Positions 1-8,112 of a stretch of 64,000 bases of DNA are shown here, piece after piece; the first letter of the stretch is position 1, and every line of letters starts with the position of its first letter. Source of the stretch: Clostridiaceae bacterium (GTDB lineage: Bacteria > Bacillota > Clostridia > Peptostreptococcales > Tindalliaceae); NCBI GenBank assembly GCA_024635995.1, contig JAGXHW010000006.1, forward strand, positions 62,001 through 126,000, given 5' to 3'. The position numbers and the translations under genes were made by a program. Below the pieces are notes generated by a model that was not told where the DNA came from, did no database searches, and saw only the letters and a program-made list of their open reading frames with translations.

Positions 1-1
1 T

Positions 2-1591
2 GTCAATCACAAACTGGGTCAAGCACCAGTGAAAGCCTTCATGAACCAGGACGTGATCAGTGTTCACCCTTCCACCTCCGTCACTGATATCAATGAGTTG
101 CTGGTAACCCATAACATTGGAAGACTGCCTGTCATCGACAAGGGTGAATTGGTGGGCATTGTGACGCGGACTGATTTGTTGAAATACCTTCATGGCAGTC
201 ATACCTCCTATTGGTACCAGAAAATATTCCTTGATTCAGAACAGGAATCCTTCAGTTGCAAACATGCCCTGGAACAGCTCTCCAAAAACATTTATGACCT
301 TTTGATCACCGCTGGCAAAGTAGGGGATGAATTGGACCAAAAAGTGTACGTGGTGGGCGGATTCGTTCGGGACCTTCTTCTCCGGGCGGACAATTGGGAC
401 ATCGACTTCGTAACAGAGGGAGACGGCATTGCTTTTGCCAAAGCCCTTCACCAGATAGTTGGAGGTAAACTGACCCTGCACCATCAATTTGAAACAGCTG
501 TCATTCGACTCAACAGCCACATAACCCTGGACGTGGTCACTGCCCGTCGTGAATATTATGAATATCCTGCAGCGTTGCCGAAAGTGGAAAAAAGTAATAT
601 CTGGAGCGATTTGTTCCGTAGGGATTTCACCATTAACTGCATGGCTATCAGTCTCAATGCCAACGATTTTGGGGAGATGATTGACTATTTTGGCGGCATG
701 AAAGACCTTCAGAATAAGATGATTCGGGTGTTATACAATCTCAGCTTTATCGAGGACCCCACCCGCATTTTTCGGGCTGTCCGGTTTGCTTCCCGACTGG
801 GTTTTACCCTGGAAACCTCAACCAGACAATTTTTGGAGCAATCCCTTCAAAACGATATGGTGACACGCCTCAGCAACGACAGGATACGTGAGGAAATGCT
901 GCACCTGATCAGAGAGCAGGATTTTCTTCACAGAAGCATTGCCCTGATGCAGGAATTGGGTGTGTTTAAGGCATTGCACCCTGATTTTCTCGTTGGTGAA
1001 ACCACCCTGAGCCGGATGAAAAACATCCGCTTTTCCATGGAGGGCTTTCGACAATTATCACCTGCCTCCTTTAACCCCACCGTGGTCATGTTGCTGCAAC
1101 TGATGAGCGAAGTGAAGCCACAATCCCTGAAAACAGTGGCGCAAATGCTCATAGCCAACCAGACCCTCATCGACCAGATGGTTACCTCCATGGAGAAACG
1201 AAAAGTAATCTATGATACATTACAAAAAGATGAAGTGGACAGTTACAGAATTTACCAAATGTTGAAACCTCATACAGAAGAAGCTCTGGTTTTTTTCTAC
1301 AATGACTCAGACGACCCTTACATCCGACATTACATTGCCTATTACCTATTGAAATTACGGAATATCCAATTGCGCATCACAGGCAATGACCTGCAAGAGA
1401 TGGGTATAAAACCAGGACCTGTTTATAAACGCATTCTGGAGAACGTGCTGAAAGCCAAGGTGTTAGGACGTATTTATGACCGTGACGGTGAACTACAGTA
1501 TGCAGAAAACCTGTATCAACGGATGAAATCCAATGAGTTGTTGATGAAAGATGGATTTTTAGACAGAAAAGAAGCAAATAATGACGCATAA
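2..1591 (+). CDS. CBS-domain tRNA nucleotidyltransferase (poly(A) polymerase/CCA-adding family), 5' end outside the window
   Basis: This enzyme adds CCA, or its terminal A, to tRNA 3' ends. The frame stays open to the left edge, so the N-terminus is missing; the GTG at 29 is only the first internal start-like codon. Counting from it, residues 5-57 form a CBS domain and the nucleotidyltransferase core follows, with GGFVRD at 110-115 and the metal-binding pair D124-x-D126. Next come the RRDFTINCMAI motif and DPTRIFRAVRFASRLGF of the neck/body region, then a helical C-terminal part. In this family a DHH phosphoesterase domain often precedes the CBS domains, so such a domain probably lies upstream; that is inference. 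A-adding versus full CCA-adding activity cannot be decided from what is visible. The stop is TAA at 1589-1591. Confidence 0.9.
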   Translation, partial: VNHKLGQAPVKAFMNQDVISVHPSTSVTDINELLVTHNIGRLPVIDKGELVGIVTRTDLLKYLHGSHTSYWYQKIFLDSEQESFSCKHALEQLSKNIYDLLITAGKVGDELDQKVYVVGGFVRDLLLRADNWDIDFVTEGDGIAFAKALHQIVGGKLTLHHQFETAVIRLNSHITLDVVTARREYYEYPAALPKVEKSNIWSDLFRRDFTINCMAISLNANDFGEMIDYFGGMKDLQNKMIRVLYNLSFIEDPTRIFRAVRFASRLGFTLETSTRQFLEQSLQNDMVTRLSNDRIREEMLHLIREQDFLHRSIALMQELGVFKALHPDFLVGETTLSRMKNIRFSMEGFRQLSPASFNPTVVMLLQLMSEVKPQSLKTVAQMLIANQTLIDQMVTSMEKRKVIYDTLQKDEVDSYRIYQMLKPHTEEALVFFYNDSDDPYIRHYIAYYLLKLRNIQLRITGNDLQEMGIKPGPVYKRILENVLKAKVLGRIYDRDGELQYAENLYQRMKSNELLMKDGFLDRKEANNDA

Positions 1592-1692
1592 AGCTGTGTT
1601 TTGGGTTATACTATTATAGTAGTGTTTTGAAAATTCTACTGAAAAAATACAGAATTGGTACTGAAAGAAAAACATACTATAGGAGGAAATGC

Positions 1693-2322
1693 ATGTTTAA
1701 TTTTGATTTAGCCCGCATGATTTACGTACTGCCGGGAATCCTGCTGGCCCTAACCGTCCATGAATTTTCCCATGGCTACGTCGCTTATATGATTGGTGAT
1801 TCAACTGCCAAGAACCAAGGCCGTTTAACCCTGAACCCCATTGCTCATATCGACCCACTGGGATTTCTCATGCTCATGTTTGCCGGCTTCGGCTGGGCCA
1901 AACCGGTGCCTGTGAACCCCTATCTTTTTGACATTGACCGTCGAAAGGGCACATTGATGGTTTCTTTGGCAGGACCTGTTTCAAACATCATCATGGCCAT
2001 TCTGTTAACCCTGCTCTTTGGCCTGTTTCTCAGGTTTACCGGTAACAACAACTCGGTGGTACAGCAGCTGTTTGTATCATCTATCTCCATTAACCTGGTA
2101 CTGGCGGTGTTTAACCTTTTCCCCATTCCGCCCCTGGATGGCTCCAAAATTGTAATGTCTTTGTTTCCATCACGTTTTGAACAAACTTTCCATGAACTGG
2201 AACGATACAGTTTCATTATTTTAATCGCCCTTTTATTCTTTGGGGTAATAAGCAGAATATTGTTTCCCATTGTAAATGTGTTGTTTAATATGCTCATGGG
2301 CCTCATGTTCATGATTGTTTAG
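1693..2322 (+). CDS. Site-2-protease-like M50 family zinc metallopeptidase
   Basis: This is a membrane-embedded M50 peptidase of the short YwhC-like type. The zinc motif HEFSH is at residues 23-27 in the first hydrophobic segment. The second conserved motif, NLFPIPPLDG, is at 141-150 and supplies the third metal ligand, an Asp. Several hydrophobic segments cover most of the 209 residues, and no PDZ domain is present. The ATG at 1693 is chosen because AGGAGG lies at 1681-1686 just upstream; an in-frame start at 1627 would add 22 Lys/Arg-rich residues that do not fit the family. scpA follows 80 bases later, a common neighbour in Clostridia. The substrate is unknown. Confidence 0.9.
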   Translation: MFNFDLARMIYVLPGILLALTVHEFSHGYVAYMIGDSTAKNQGRLTLNPIAHIDPLGFLMLMFAGFGWAKPVPVNPYLFDIDRRKGTLMVSLAGPVSNIIMAILLTLLFGLFLRFTGNNNSVVQQLFVSSISINLVLAVFNLFPIPPLDGSKIVMSLFPSRFEQTFHELERYSFIILIALLFFGVISRILFPIVNVLFNMLMGLMFMIV

Positions 2323-2402
2323 TTTAACCTTCAGTCTGATCATATAGTAAACATTTTTGTACAACGTTATTTGACATTAACCCTCTAAAGGAGTCCACCA
2401 TC

Positions 2403-3230
2403 ATGGACAATCTTCTGTTAAAACTTAAAGCCTTTGAAGGGCCCCTGGATTTGCTGTGTCACCTGATCCAGATGAATGAAATTGACATTTATGACATTCC
2501 CATTGTCGAAATCACTCGCCAATATATGGACTATCTGGCTTCCATGCAGGTATTTCAAATGGAGGTAGCCAGTGATTTTTTGGTGATGGCTGCCACATTA
2601 ATGGAAATTAAATCCCGTATGCTGCTGCCCGCCAATAACCAGGGTTCAGGAGAAGGAGAAGAAGAGAATGAAGATCCCCGAGATGAACTGGTGGCAAAAA
2701 TCATTGAATACCAGCATTATCAGAAAGCTGCCAATCTGTTGAAGCAGACCGAGCACCATGCTGAAACCCTGTTTTTTAAGCCCCCCGAAGACATGACAGC
2801 ATTTCTTAAGTCTTATGGCAGTGACCATGAAACAGGGCTGCAGGACATTGAAGTGGCGGGTCCGGATTCCTTGATGAACACATTTCAATCCGTAATGAGA
2901 ACATTTCTCAATAGTAGGGGAGAAGAGAAGCAGAAGTCCATTCCCATGGCCAGAGAACATTTTACCATTTCCGGTCAGGCAAAAGCTATTTTGTCTGCTT
3001 TGAAAGAAAAGAATCCATTACCTTTTACTGACTTTTTCCTTAGGTTGAATGACCGTCAAAAAATGATTGTCACATTTTTGAGTTTACTGGAGTTAATGCG
3101 TACCGGCCGTGTATCTGTGACTGCCAACGCCAAGCACCATGACCTGGTCATTGAAAAAACGAAGTCTCTGGATAAAGGGGATGGATTTGCTGGTGACCAT
3201 CAATCTTTACAGGAAATGACAGGAGCGTGA
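2403..3230 (+). CDS. scpA: Segregation and condensation protein A (kleisin)
   Basis: ScpA is the kleisin subunit of the bacterial SMC condensin and bridges SMC heads together with ScpB. The N-terminus matches the family well (residues 8-35, around AFEGPLDLLCHLIQMNEIDI), followed by the helical SMC-binding part. An acidic, variable middle lies around residues 80-95, and the C-terminal winged-helix segment contains FLSLLELMRTGRV. The length of 275 residues is slightly longer than usual because of the acidic insert. A clear AAAGGAG precedes the ATG. scpB starts four bases after the stop, so the two are almost certainly co-translated. Confidence 0.96.
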   Translation: MDNLLLKLKAFEGPLDLLCHLIQMNEIDIYDIPIVEITRQYMDYLASMQVFQMEVASDFLVMAATLMEIKSRMLLPANNQGSGEGEEENEDPRDELVAKIIEYQHYQKAANLLKQTEHHAETLFFKPPEDMTAFLKSYGSDHETGLQDIEVAGPDSLMNTFQSVMRTFLNSRGEEKQKSIPMAREHFTISGQAKAILSALKEKNPLPFTDFFLRLNDRQKMIVTFLSLLELMRTGRVSVTANAKHHDLVIEKTKSLDKGDGFAGDHQSLQEMTGA

Positions 3231-3234
3231 CCCC

Positions 3235-3777
3235 GTGGAAAAAGAAAAGCAGAAAGCCATATTGGAGGCTCTCTTATTTGCCTACTCAGAACCAATCGCT
3301 GCTTCGGAACTATCAAAAGCCACCGGATTTTCTTTAAAGGAAATCCGTAGTTTGTTAAAGGAGTTAAAAGTGGATTATGCCTTTTACCACAGGGGCATGG
3401 TTTTAATTCAAATGGAAGATGAATACCAGCTGGCCACCAACCCAGCCTATGCAGAGTATCTGGAAAAGCTGGTGACACCTCATACTCATAAGACCCTTTC
3501 TCAGGCATCCCTTGAAGTCCTGGCGATCATTGCCTATAAACAACCCATTACAAAGGCTGAAATCGAAGAGATACGAGGGGTAAAATCCGATCATGCCATC
3601 AGAACCCTCACGGATAAACAACTGGTTGAAGACCAGGGCCGGTTAGAAAAAATAGGCCGACCCATCATTTATGGTACCACAGGTCACTTTTTAAAAACCT
3701 TTGGATTCAGCTCACTGGAAGATTTACCACTGGCGGAAAAATTAACCCTGCAGGAGTATGAATATGAAGATGAATAG
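3235..3777 (+). CDS. scpB: Segregation and condensation protein B
   Basis: ScpB is the winged-helix partner of ScpA in the SMC condensin complex. The protein has 180 residues with two winged-helix domains; the second contains the family stretch around ALEVLAIIAYKQPITKAEIE and ends with GRPIIYGTT. The start is GTG at 3235, with AGGAG at 3221-3225 inside the end of scpA at a spacing of nine bases. No gene follows on this strand for about 540 bases. Confidence 0.96.
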   Translation: MEKEKQKAILEALLFAYSEPIAASELSKATGFSLKEIRSLLKELKVDYAFYHRGMVLIQMEDEYQLATNPAYAEYLEKLVTPHTHKTLSQASLEVLAIIAYKQPITKAEIEEIRGVKSDHAIRTLTDKQLVEDQGRLEKIGRPIIYGTTGHFLKTFGFSSLEDLPLAEKLTLQEYEYEDE

Positions 3778-3998
3778 TGAAATGAAATATCATGAATCAG
3801 TCAGAGCATGTAAATATTATAAAAAATTGTATATTATTATGAAGCAGAAAAAGTAAGCAGTTCAATGAATTGAAATGCTTGTTGTATAAGCTAAAAATTG
3901 TACATAGATAGAAGTGTTTTTTGTATTTTACGATAAATAATAACAGAAACAGCTGATTTAGGGGAAGATGGCTTGACATAAGGGTCTTTCTCACATAT

Positions 3999-4052
3999 AC
4001 TTTAATTGTACTATTCTTTAAATGCATATTTAGCGAATAGTACAATTAAAGT
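3999..4052. repeat. Perfect 18-bp inverted repeat with 18-base spacer
   Basis: The left arm ACTTTAATTGTACTATTC at 3999-4016 is exactly complementary in inverted order to GAATAGTACAATTAAAGT at 4035-4052. The AT-rich spacer is 18 bases. On the + strand it is followed by a T-rich run (tcttttatttta), so it could terminate scpB transcription 220 bases downstream of that gene. However, the arms are long, perfect and AT-rich rather than GC-rich, which is unusual for an intrinsic terminator. It could instead be a protein binding site or a recombination site for the recombinase gene that follows. Confidence 0.85.
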
Positions 4053-4230
4053 TCTTTTATTTTAGCAAAAATATGGATTTCACCCAAATCACCAAAATTC
4101 CACTCAAACTCATAGCCACTACTTCTCTCTCCCTATGAGTGATTGAATAGTAATAAGAACTATATGAATACTGTTGAACATTATGTAGTCACTATTTTTC
4201 TGTTTCGTTACTCCGTTACATACTTTGGAT

Positions 4231-4269
4231 AATTTTATCCGATTACTACCACCGCTAAAAGTCCTGTTT
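4231..4269 (-). repeat. Dispersed repeat, copy 1 (internally deleted form)
   Basis: Read on the - strand this 39-base copy joins the two ends of the element seen at 25542-25728 and 51260-51392: a head AACAGGA..TTTTAGC fused directly to a tail GGTGGTAGT.ATCGGATAA. The full-length copy 3 has TTTTTAGC near its head and CTTAGC near its tail. Deletion between the two TTAGC repeats yields copy 1 with only two base differences across the joined segment. It lies just upstream of the recombinase and on the opposite strand. Confidence 0.8.
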
Positions 4270-4315
4270 AAATACCTTGAATATTTTTATTTTACTTTTG
4301 TTGGAGGTGCCATCT

Positions 4316-5470
4316 GTGAAAAAACGGTTTTCAAAGCCAAAAAATGCCACCACACCCAAATCCTTTCACGTTCATAACAAATCCGACAAACCCAATCACA
4401 TTGTCTTTCAGGAGCAAAAAACCATACAAAAATGCATCACTGTGGAACGTCGGCTGCCCTCTTTTATGAAAGATTTTTTCCTGTACCTTAAAAACGCGGT
4501 TGCTATTAACACACGTTTGGCTTACCTGGAAGACATCGAATTTTTCTGTGATTACCTGGTGACCGAAACTAATCTGACACAAGCCGATTCCATCAAAGAC
4601 ATTTCCCTTGATGAGTTCAACACCATAAAGGCCAGGGATATCAATTATTTCCTGGGCCAATACTGCCAGCGGTATGAAATTGAGGATGACAAAGGCATCC
4701 GCATCATGGAAAACCATCAACGAGCTCTTGCCAGGAAAAAATCTTCCTTATCCGTTCTGTATAAGAACCTGTACCGTGACGGACATCTTCAGCAAAACAT
4801 AACCGATGGGTTTAACCCCATCCAGACCCCCAAACCCCAGCCTGACGCCATTAAACGCCTGGATATTGATGAAGTGGTTAAACTGCTGGAACTGGTGGGG
4901 AATGGTTCGCACCTATCTGAAAAGGAAAAACGGTATTGGCAAAAAACCCGTTACCGGGACAGGGCCATTTTGGTACTCTTTCTCACCTATGGCCTACGTG
5001 TCAATGAATTACAGCAATTAGACGTTTCTTCCTTTAACTTCCATCGTGGTGAATTTAAGATTTATCGTAAAAGGGGTAAGGAATCACTGATGCCCATCAA
5101 CCATTCCTGCGAAAAGGTGGTGCGGGAATACATTGAGAAGGAACGGCAGCAAAACGATCAAGTTCACCCTGACCATCAAGGCGCCCTCTTTTTATCACTT
5201 CAAAAAAAGAGAATGACCATACGTGCCATTCAAAACCTGGTGAAGAAATACACTTCACATGTATTGGGAACCCTTCCTGAAGATGGTTACAGCCCTCATA
5301 AACTTAGGGCCACTGCTGCTACTTCTTTGATCCAACAAGGTGCTTCCATCTTTGATGTGCAAAACCTGCTGGATCACGACAATGTTACCACTACCCAACT
5401 ATACGCAGCCCACCGCAAAGATTCTAAACGCGAAATACTAAAGAACTTTGAGTGGATCGACCAGGAATAA
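4316..5470 (+). CDS. Tyrosine recombinase (XerC/XerD/integrase family)
   Basis: This is a site-specific DNA recombinase that cleaves through a tyrosine. All catalytic positions are present, numbered from the GTG at 4316 (384 residues): Arg228 in YGLRVNEL, a Lys in YRKRGKES near 254, His328 and Arg331 in HKLRATAATS, His354 in LLDHDNV and the nucleophile Tyr363 in TTTQLY. The N-terminal half carries a SAM-like core-binding domain preceded by about 45 Lys-rich residues not typical of XerC/D. GTG at 4316 is preferred because GGAGGTG at 4303-4309 lies in front of it. It ends 115 bases before lexA. No second phage or transposon gene is near, so it may be a resident Xer-like protein rather than part of a mobile element. 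Confidence 0.88.
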   Translation: MKKRFSKPKNATTPKSFHVHNKSDKPNHIVFQEQKTIQKCITVERRLPSFMKDFFLYLKNAVAINTRLAYLEDIEFFCDYLVTETNLTQADSIKDISLDEFNTIKARDINYFLGQYCQRYEIEDDKGIRIMENHQRALARKKSSLSVLYKNLYRDGHLQQNITDGFNPIQTPKPQPDAIKRLDIDEVVKLLELVGNGSHLSEKEKRYWQKTRYRDRAILVLFLTYGLRVNELQQLDVSSFNFHRGEFKIYRKRGKESLMPINHSCEKVVREYIEKERQQNDQVHPDHQGALFLSLQKKRMTIRAIQNLVKKYTSHVLGTLPEDGYSPHKLRATAATSLIQQGASIFDVQNLLDHDNVTTTQLYAAHRKDSKREILKNFEWIDQE

Positions 5471-5487
5471 ATAAAACAGTCGTTCAT

Positions 5488-5526
5488 GAACATTTGTTTG
5501 CACAATGGGTTTTGCTGTGGTATAAT
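5488..5526 (+). promoter_or_regulatory. lexA promoter with LexA (SOS) box
   Basis: GAACATTTGTTT at 5488-5499 matches the Gram-positive LexA box GAAC-N4-GTTC with one change in the last base. It overlaps a -35 element TTGCAC at 5498-5503. A 17-base spacer leads to a perfect -10 TATAAT at 5521-5526. The overlap with the -35 fits repression of lexA by its own product, as known for LexA/DinR systems. A box with the same half-site variant lies at recA. Confidence 0.88.
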
Positions 5527-5584
5527 ACTTCTAAGTGTTGCCATTGGCTTAAACATCAATATGCGTAAACTTGAAAGGAGTGAT

Positions 5585-6211
5585 ATGATGTACGAAGACT
5601 TAACTGAAAAGCAGAGATTAGTATTGGAATACATGAAAAAGTTTTCCCTTGATAAAGGTTATCCACCATCAGTCAGGGAGATTGGAGCCGCTGTGGAGCT
5701 TAAATCCACTTCCACTGTGCACAATCATTTGCTGAACCTTGAAAAAAAAGGATACATTCGACGAGATCCCACCAAACCACGGGCCATTGAAATCTACGAT
5801 GCTCCCTTCCAGGACCAGTTATTCAAAAAACCAATGAAACAGGTGCCCATCGTGGGTAAAGTCACTGCTGGAGAACCAATTTTAGCCACAGAAAACATTG
5901 AAGATTTCTTTCCACTGCCAGAAAGCTTTGTGGACACTGAAGAGGAAGTCTTTATGCTGACCATTCAAGGCAGCAGCATGATTGACGCTGGCATTCACAA
6001 TGGTGATTTTGTGCTTATAAAAAAACAAAATACTGCCAATAACGGTGATATTGTTGTGGCTTTATTGGATGATGAAGCAACGGTTAAGCGTTTCTTTAAG
6101 GAAAAGGGACATTATCGTCTCCAACCGGAAAACAGTACCATGGAACCTATCATTACTTCTGAAGTTGCTGTACTGGGCAAAGTGATTGGTCTGGTAAGAA
6201 GATTTCGATAA
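5585..6211 (+). CDS. lexA: LexA SOS repressor
   Basis: LexA represses DNA-damage genes and cleaves itself when stimulated by RecA filaments. Its 208 residues show an N-terminal winged helix (1-65, with [12 protein letters not shown] and [10 protein letters not shown]) and a C-terminal S24 peptidase domain. The self-cleavage bond is Ala95-Gly96 in VTAGEP, the nucleophile is Ser131 in GSSM, and the general base is Lys168 in ATVKRF. ATG at 5585 is chosen because AAAGGAG precedes it; an in-frame upstream start would run through the promoter. It is monocistronic between its own promoter and a terminator. Confidence 0.97.
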   Translation: MMYEDLTEKQRLVLEYMKKFSLDKGYPPSVREIGAAVELKSTSTVHNHLLNLEKKGYIRRDPTKPRAIEIYDAPFQDQLFKKPMKQVPIVGKVTAGEPILATENIEDFFPLPESFVDTEEEVFMLTIQGSSMIDAGIHNGDFVLIKKQNTANNGDIVVALLDDEATVKRFFKEKGHYRLQPENSTMEPIITSEVAVLGKVIGLVRRFR

Positions 6212-6334
6212 AACATTTCGAGAGAACACATCAAGGCACTTCACACTTATTTAACTTCTCAAAACAATATCAGTAAAGTAATGTAGAGTAATCAAGTAAC
6301 AATAGTACTGTTAAAAAGCTATATTGAAAAATGA

Positions 6335-6397
6335 ACGATGATCATCTTTAATGAGGCTATACTACGCCTTTAATTTATGAGATCATCGTATTTTTTT
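6335..6397. terminator. Terminator between convergent lexA and the methionine gamma-lyase-like gene
   Basis: ACGATGATC at 6335-6343 pairs with GATCATCGT at 6381-6389, and an inner AGGC/GCCT stem lies in the loop. A run of seven T follows on the + strand, so it should stop lexA transcription. The right arm overlaps the stop codon of the convergent gene. On the - strand the hairpin is followed by a weaker TTCATTTTTC, so it may act in both directions. Confidence 0.75.
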
Positions 6398-7663
6398 GAG
6401 CGAATCCAAGGCTTTCATCACTCCAAATTTAGCATGAGGATAGGTCAGGCCCCCTTGGAAATACACATTGTAGGGAGGACGCATAGGCCCATCTGCACTC
6501 AATTCTATGGATGATCCCTGTATAAAAGCACCTGCAGCCATAATTACCGGATCCTGGTAGCCGGGCATATCCCACGCCACAGGTGTCACATAGGCGTCCA
6601 CAGGGGCTGCTGCCTGCACGCCCTGGCAGAAGGCGTTCACTTCTTCCGGGTTGTTTAACTGAACTCCCTGGATAATATCACTTCTTGGATCCTGCCAGTG
6701 AGGCTGTACCTTGCAGCCTGCTTTTTCAAAGACCCTGGCGGCCAGGATCGCCCCTTTGATGGCTTCCGAAACGATGAGGGGTGCCAAAAATAACCCCTGA
6801 AGCACCGATCTGGTGGTGCCAAAGGTAAGGCCGCATTCCTTGCCAATGCCAGGTGTTGTCAGCCTGTCTGCTGCTCTCATGACATACTGGTCTTTCCCTA
6901 CCACATAGCCTCCGGTTAAGGCAAGTCCGCCTCCCGGGTTTTTAATCAAAGAACCAGCCATTACATCAGCACCTGCATCGATGGGTTCACCTATTTCCAA
7001 AAATTCACCATAGCAGTTGTCCACCATGACGATTACCTGGGGCCAGTTTTTTTTGATCCACTGAATGGTACCGGATAAATCATCCATGGTAAGGGCAGGC
7101 CGAAACGAATAACCTGTGGAGCGTTGAAAATAGACCATGGTCGGCGCTTCTTCCTGTATTTTTTCCTCAATGGCATCACGATCAAGGGTGTTGTTTTCGG
7201 TTAATTCAATTTGTCGGTAACGAACGTCCATTTCAATTAAACTGCCAGGATATTCACCTGCTATTCCAATCATTTCATGTAGGGTATCATAAGGGGCTCC
7301 GGTAACACACAACAAACTGTCACCTTTGAAAAGATTCCCTGCCAAAGCTAAGCTCAGCGCATGGGTTCCGTTGACAATGTTTGGCCGCACCAGTGCATTT
7401 TCTGCTCCAAAGACCGCAGCAAAAATCTCCTCTGTTTTTTCCCTTCCAGGGTCATTGTACCCATAACCTGTATGCCAGTGAAAATGCTGGTCACTAAGCC
7501 TTGCTGCCTGCATAGCTCTCAATACCTTGTATTGGTTATATTCTTTAATCTCCTCCCTTTTTTCAAAAAGAGGCTTTACTTCTGCTTCTGCTTCTGCCAC
7601 CATTCTGATGGTTTCAGGCGTAATACCCATACGTTGTTCAAGGTATTGGTTTGTTTCTTTCAC
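6383..7663 (-). CDS. Methionine gamma-lyase family PLP-dependent protein (YnbB-like, 'aluminum resistance' family)
   Basis: This is a fold-type I pyridoxal-phosphate enzyme of the family named after YnbB and annotated as a methionine gamma-lyase or aluminum resistance protein; the true substrate is uncertain. Seen in the sequence are the cofactor-binding region around RPNIVNGTHALSLAL, the Asp of VIMVDNCYGEF and the Schiff-base lysine in AGSLIKNPGGG. The GTG at 7663 is chosen because AAAGGAAG lies just upstream, giving 426 residues. A hairpin at 7692-7718 (CAGTGATC/GATCACTG core, no T-tract) lies in the 117-base gap after hfq and could modulate read-through from that operon. The neighbourhood hfq-miaA-mutL-mutS is a common clostridial arrangement. 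Confidence 0.88.
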   Translation of the reverse strand: MKETNQYLEQRMGITPETIRMVAEAEAEVKPLFEKREEIKEYNQYKVLRAMQAARLSDQHFHWHTGYGYNDPGREKTEEIFAAVFGAENALVRPNIVNGTHALSLALAGNLFKGDSLLCVTGAPYDTLHEMIGIAGEYPGSLIEMDVRYRQIELTENNTLDRDAIEEKIQEEAPTMVYFQRSTGYSFRPALTMDDLSGTIQWIKKNWPQVIVMVDNCYGEFLEIGEPIDAGADVMAGSLIKNPGGGLALTGGYVVGKDQYVMRAADRLTTPGIGKECGLTFGTTRSVLQGLFLAPLIVSEAIKGAILAARVFEKAGCKVQPHWQDPRSDIIQGVQLNNPEEVNAFCQGVQAAAPVDAYVTPVAWDMPGYQDPVIMAAGAFIQGSSIELSADGPMRPPYNVYFQGGLTYPHAKFGVMKALDSLKKIR

Positions 7664-7780
7664 AGGTTTTCTTCCTTTCGTTAACACAGAACAGACAGTG
7701 ATCATAGATCACTGCCTGATAGTCATGTGTGATAATATGTTCATTGAATAAAGAGGTGTGTAGCGATATATTAAAAAGTA

Positions 7781-8029
7781 TTATTCATTCTCAGCGTCTT
7801 GTTGACTCTGTTGATAAAAATTCACTGGTTTAGCAGGAATAATCGTGGATATGGCATGCTTATAAATGAGCTGTTGCTTTCCTTCACTGTCGAGAACAAT
7901 GGTGTAATTATCAAATCCCTTGACATTTCCCCTCAGTTGAAACCCGTTCATTAAAAAGATAGTGATGGAAACATTGTCTTTGCGAACCTGGTTAAGAAAT
8001 ACATCCTGTAGATTAACATTGTTTTTCAT
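7781..8029 (-). CDS. hfq: RNA chaperone Hfq
   Basis: Hfq is a hexameric Sm-like protein that binds A-rich and U-rich RNA and helps small RNAs pair with mRNAs. Its 82 residues contain Sm1 ([25 protein letters not shown] in outline) and the Sm2 signature IYKHAIST at about 57-64, followed by a short polar tail. AAGGGGG stands upstream of the ATG. It lies 83 bases downstream of miaA, the usual neighbour, and is probably co-transcribed with it. Confidence 0.97.
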   Translation of the reverse strand: MKNNVNLQDVFLNQVRKDNVSITIFLMNGFQLRGNVKGFDNYTIVLDSEGKQQLIYKHAISTIIPAKPVNFYQQSQQDAENE

Positions 8030-8112
8030 TGTTAATATCCCCCTTATCCGTCTCTATGTAGTCGTGCCACAACAACCAGAGATCATGTCGCTGTCTTTTA
8101 CTCATTCGACAG

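Larger units (their letters stand above)
3778..4315. other. Intergenic region between scpB and the tyrosine recombinase
   Basis: This 538-base AT-rich stretch has no convincing gene. A reverse-strand frame of 82 codons at 3797-4045 has low-complexity composition and no ribosome binding site. The region holds the perfect inverted repeat at 3999-4052 and a smaller one of 8 bp (ACTCATAG at 4108-4115 with CTATGAGT at 4133-4140). It also holds a second occurrence of GAATAGTA at 4145-4152, which matches the arm of the large inverted repeat, and the short copy of the dispersed repeat at 4231-4269. Confidence 0.7.

Noticed and set aside
3797..4045. 82-codon reverse-strand frame in the scpB-recombinase spacer
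   Set aside because: Low-complexity AT-driven composition, no ribosome binding site, and it overlaps the perfect inverted repeat.
4316..5470. Reading the tyrosine recombinase as part of an integrated phage or transposon
   Set aside because: No other phage or conjugation genes, no duplicated att-like ends and no tRNA target are visible; flanking genes are core chromosomal genes.
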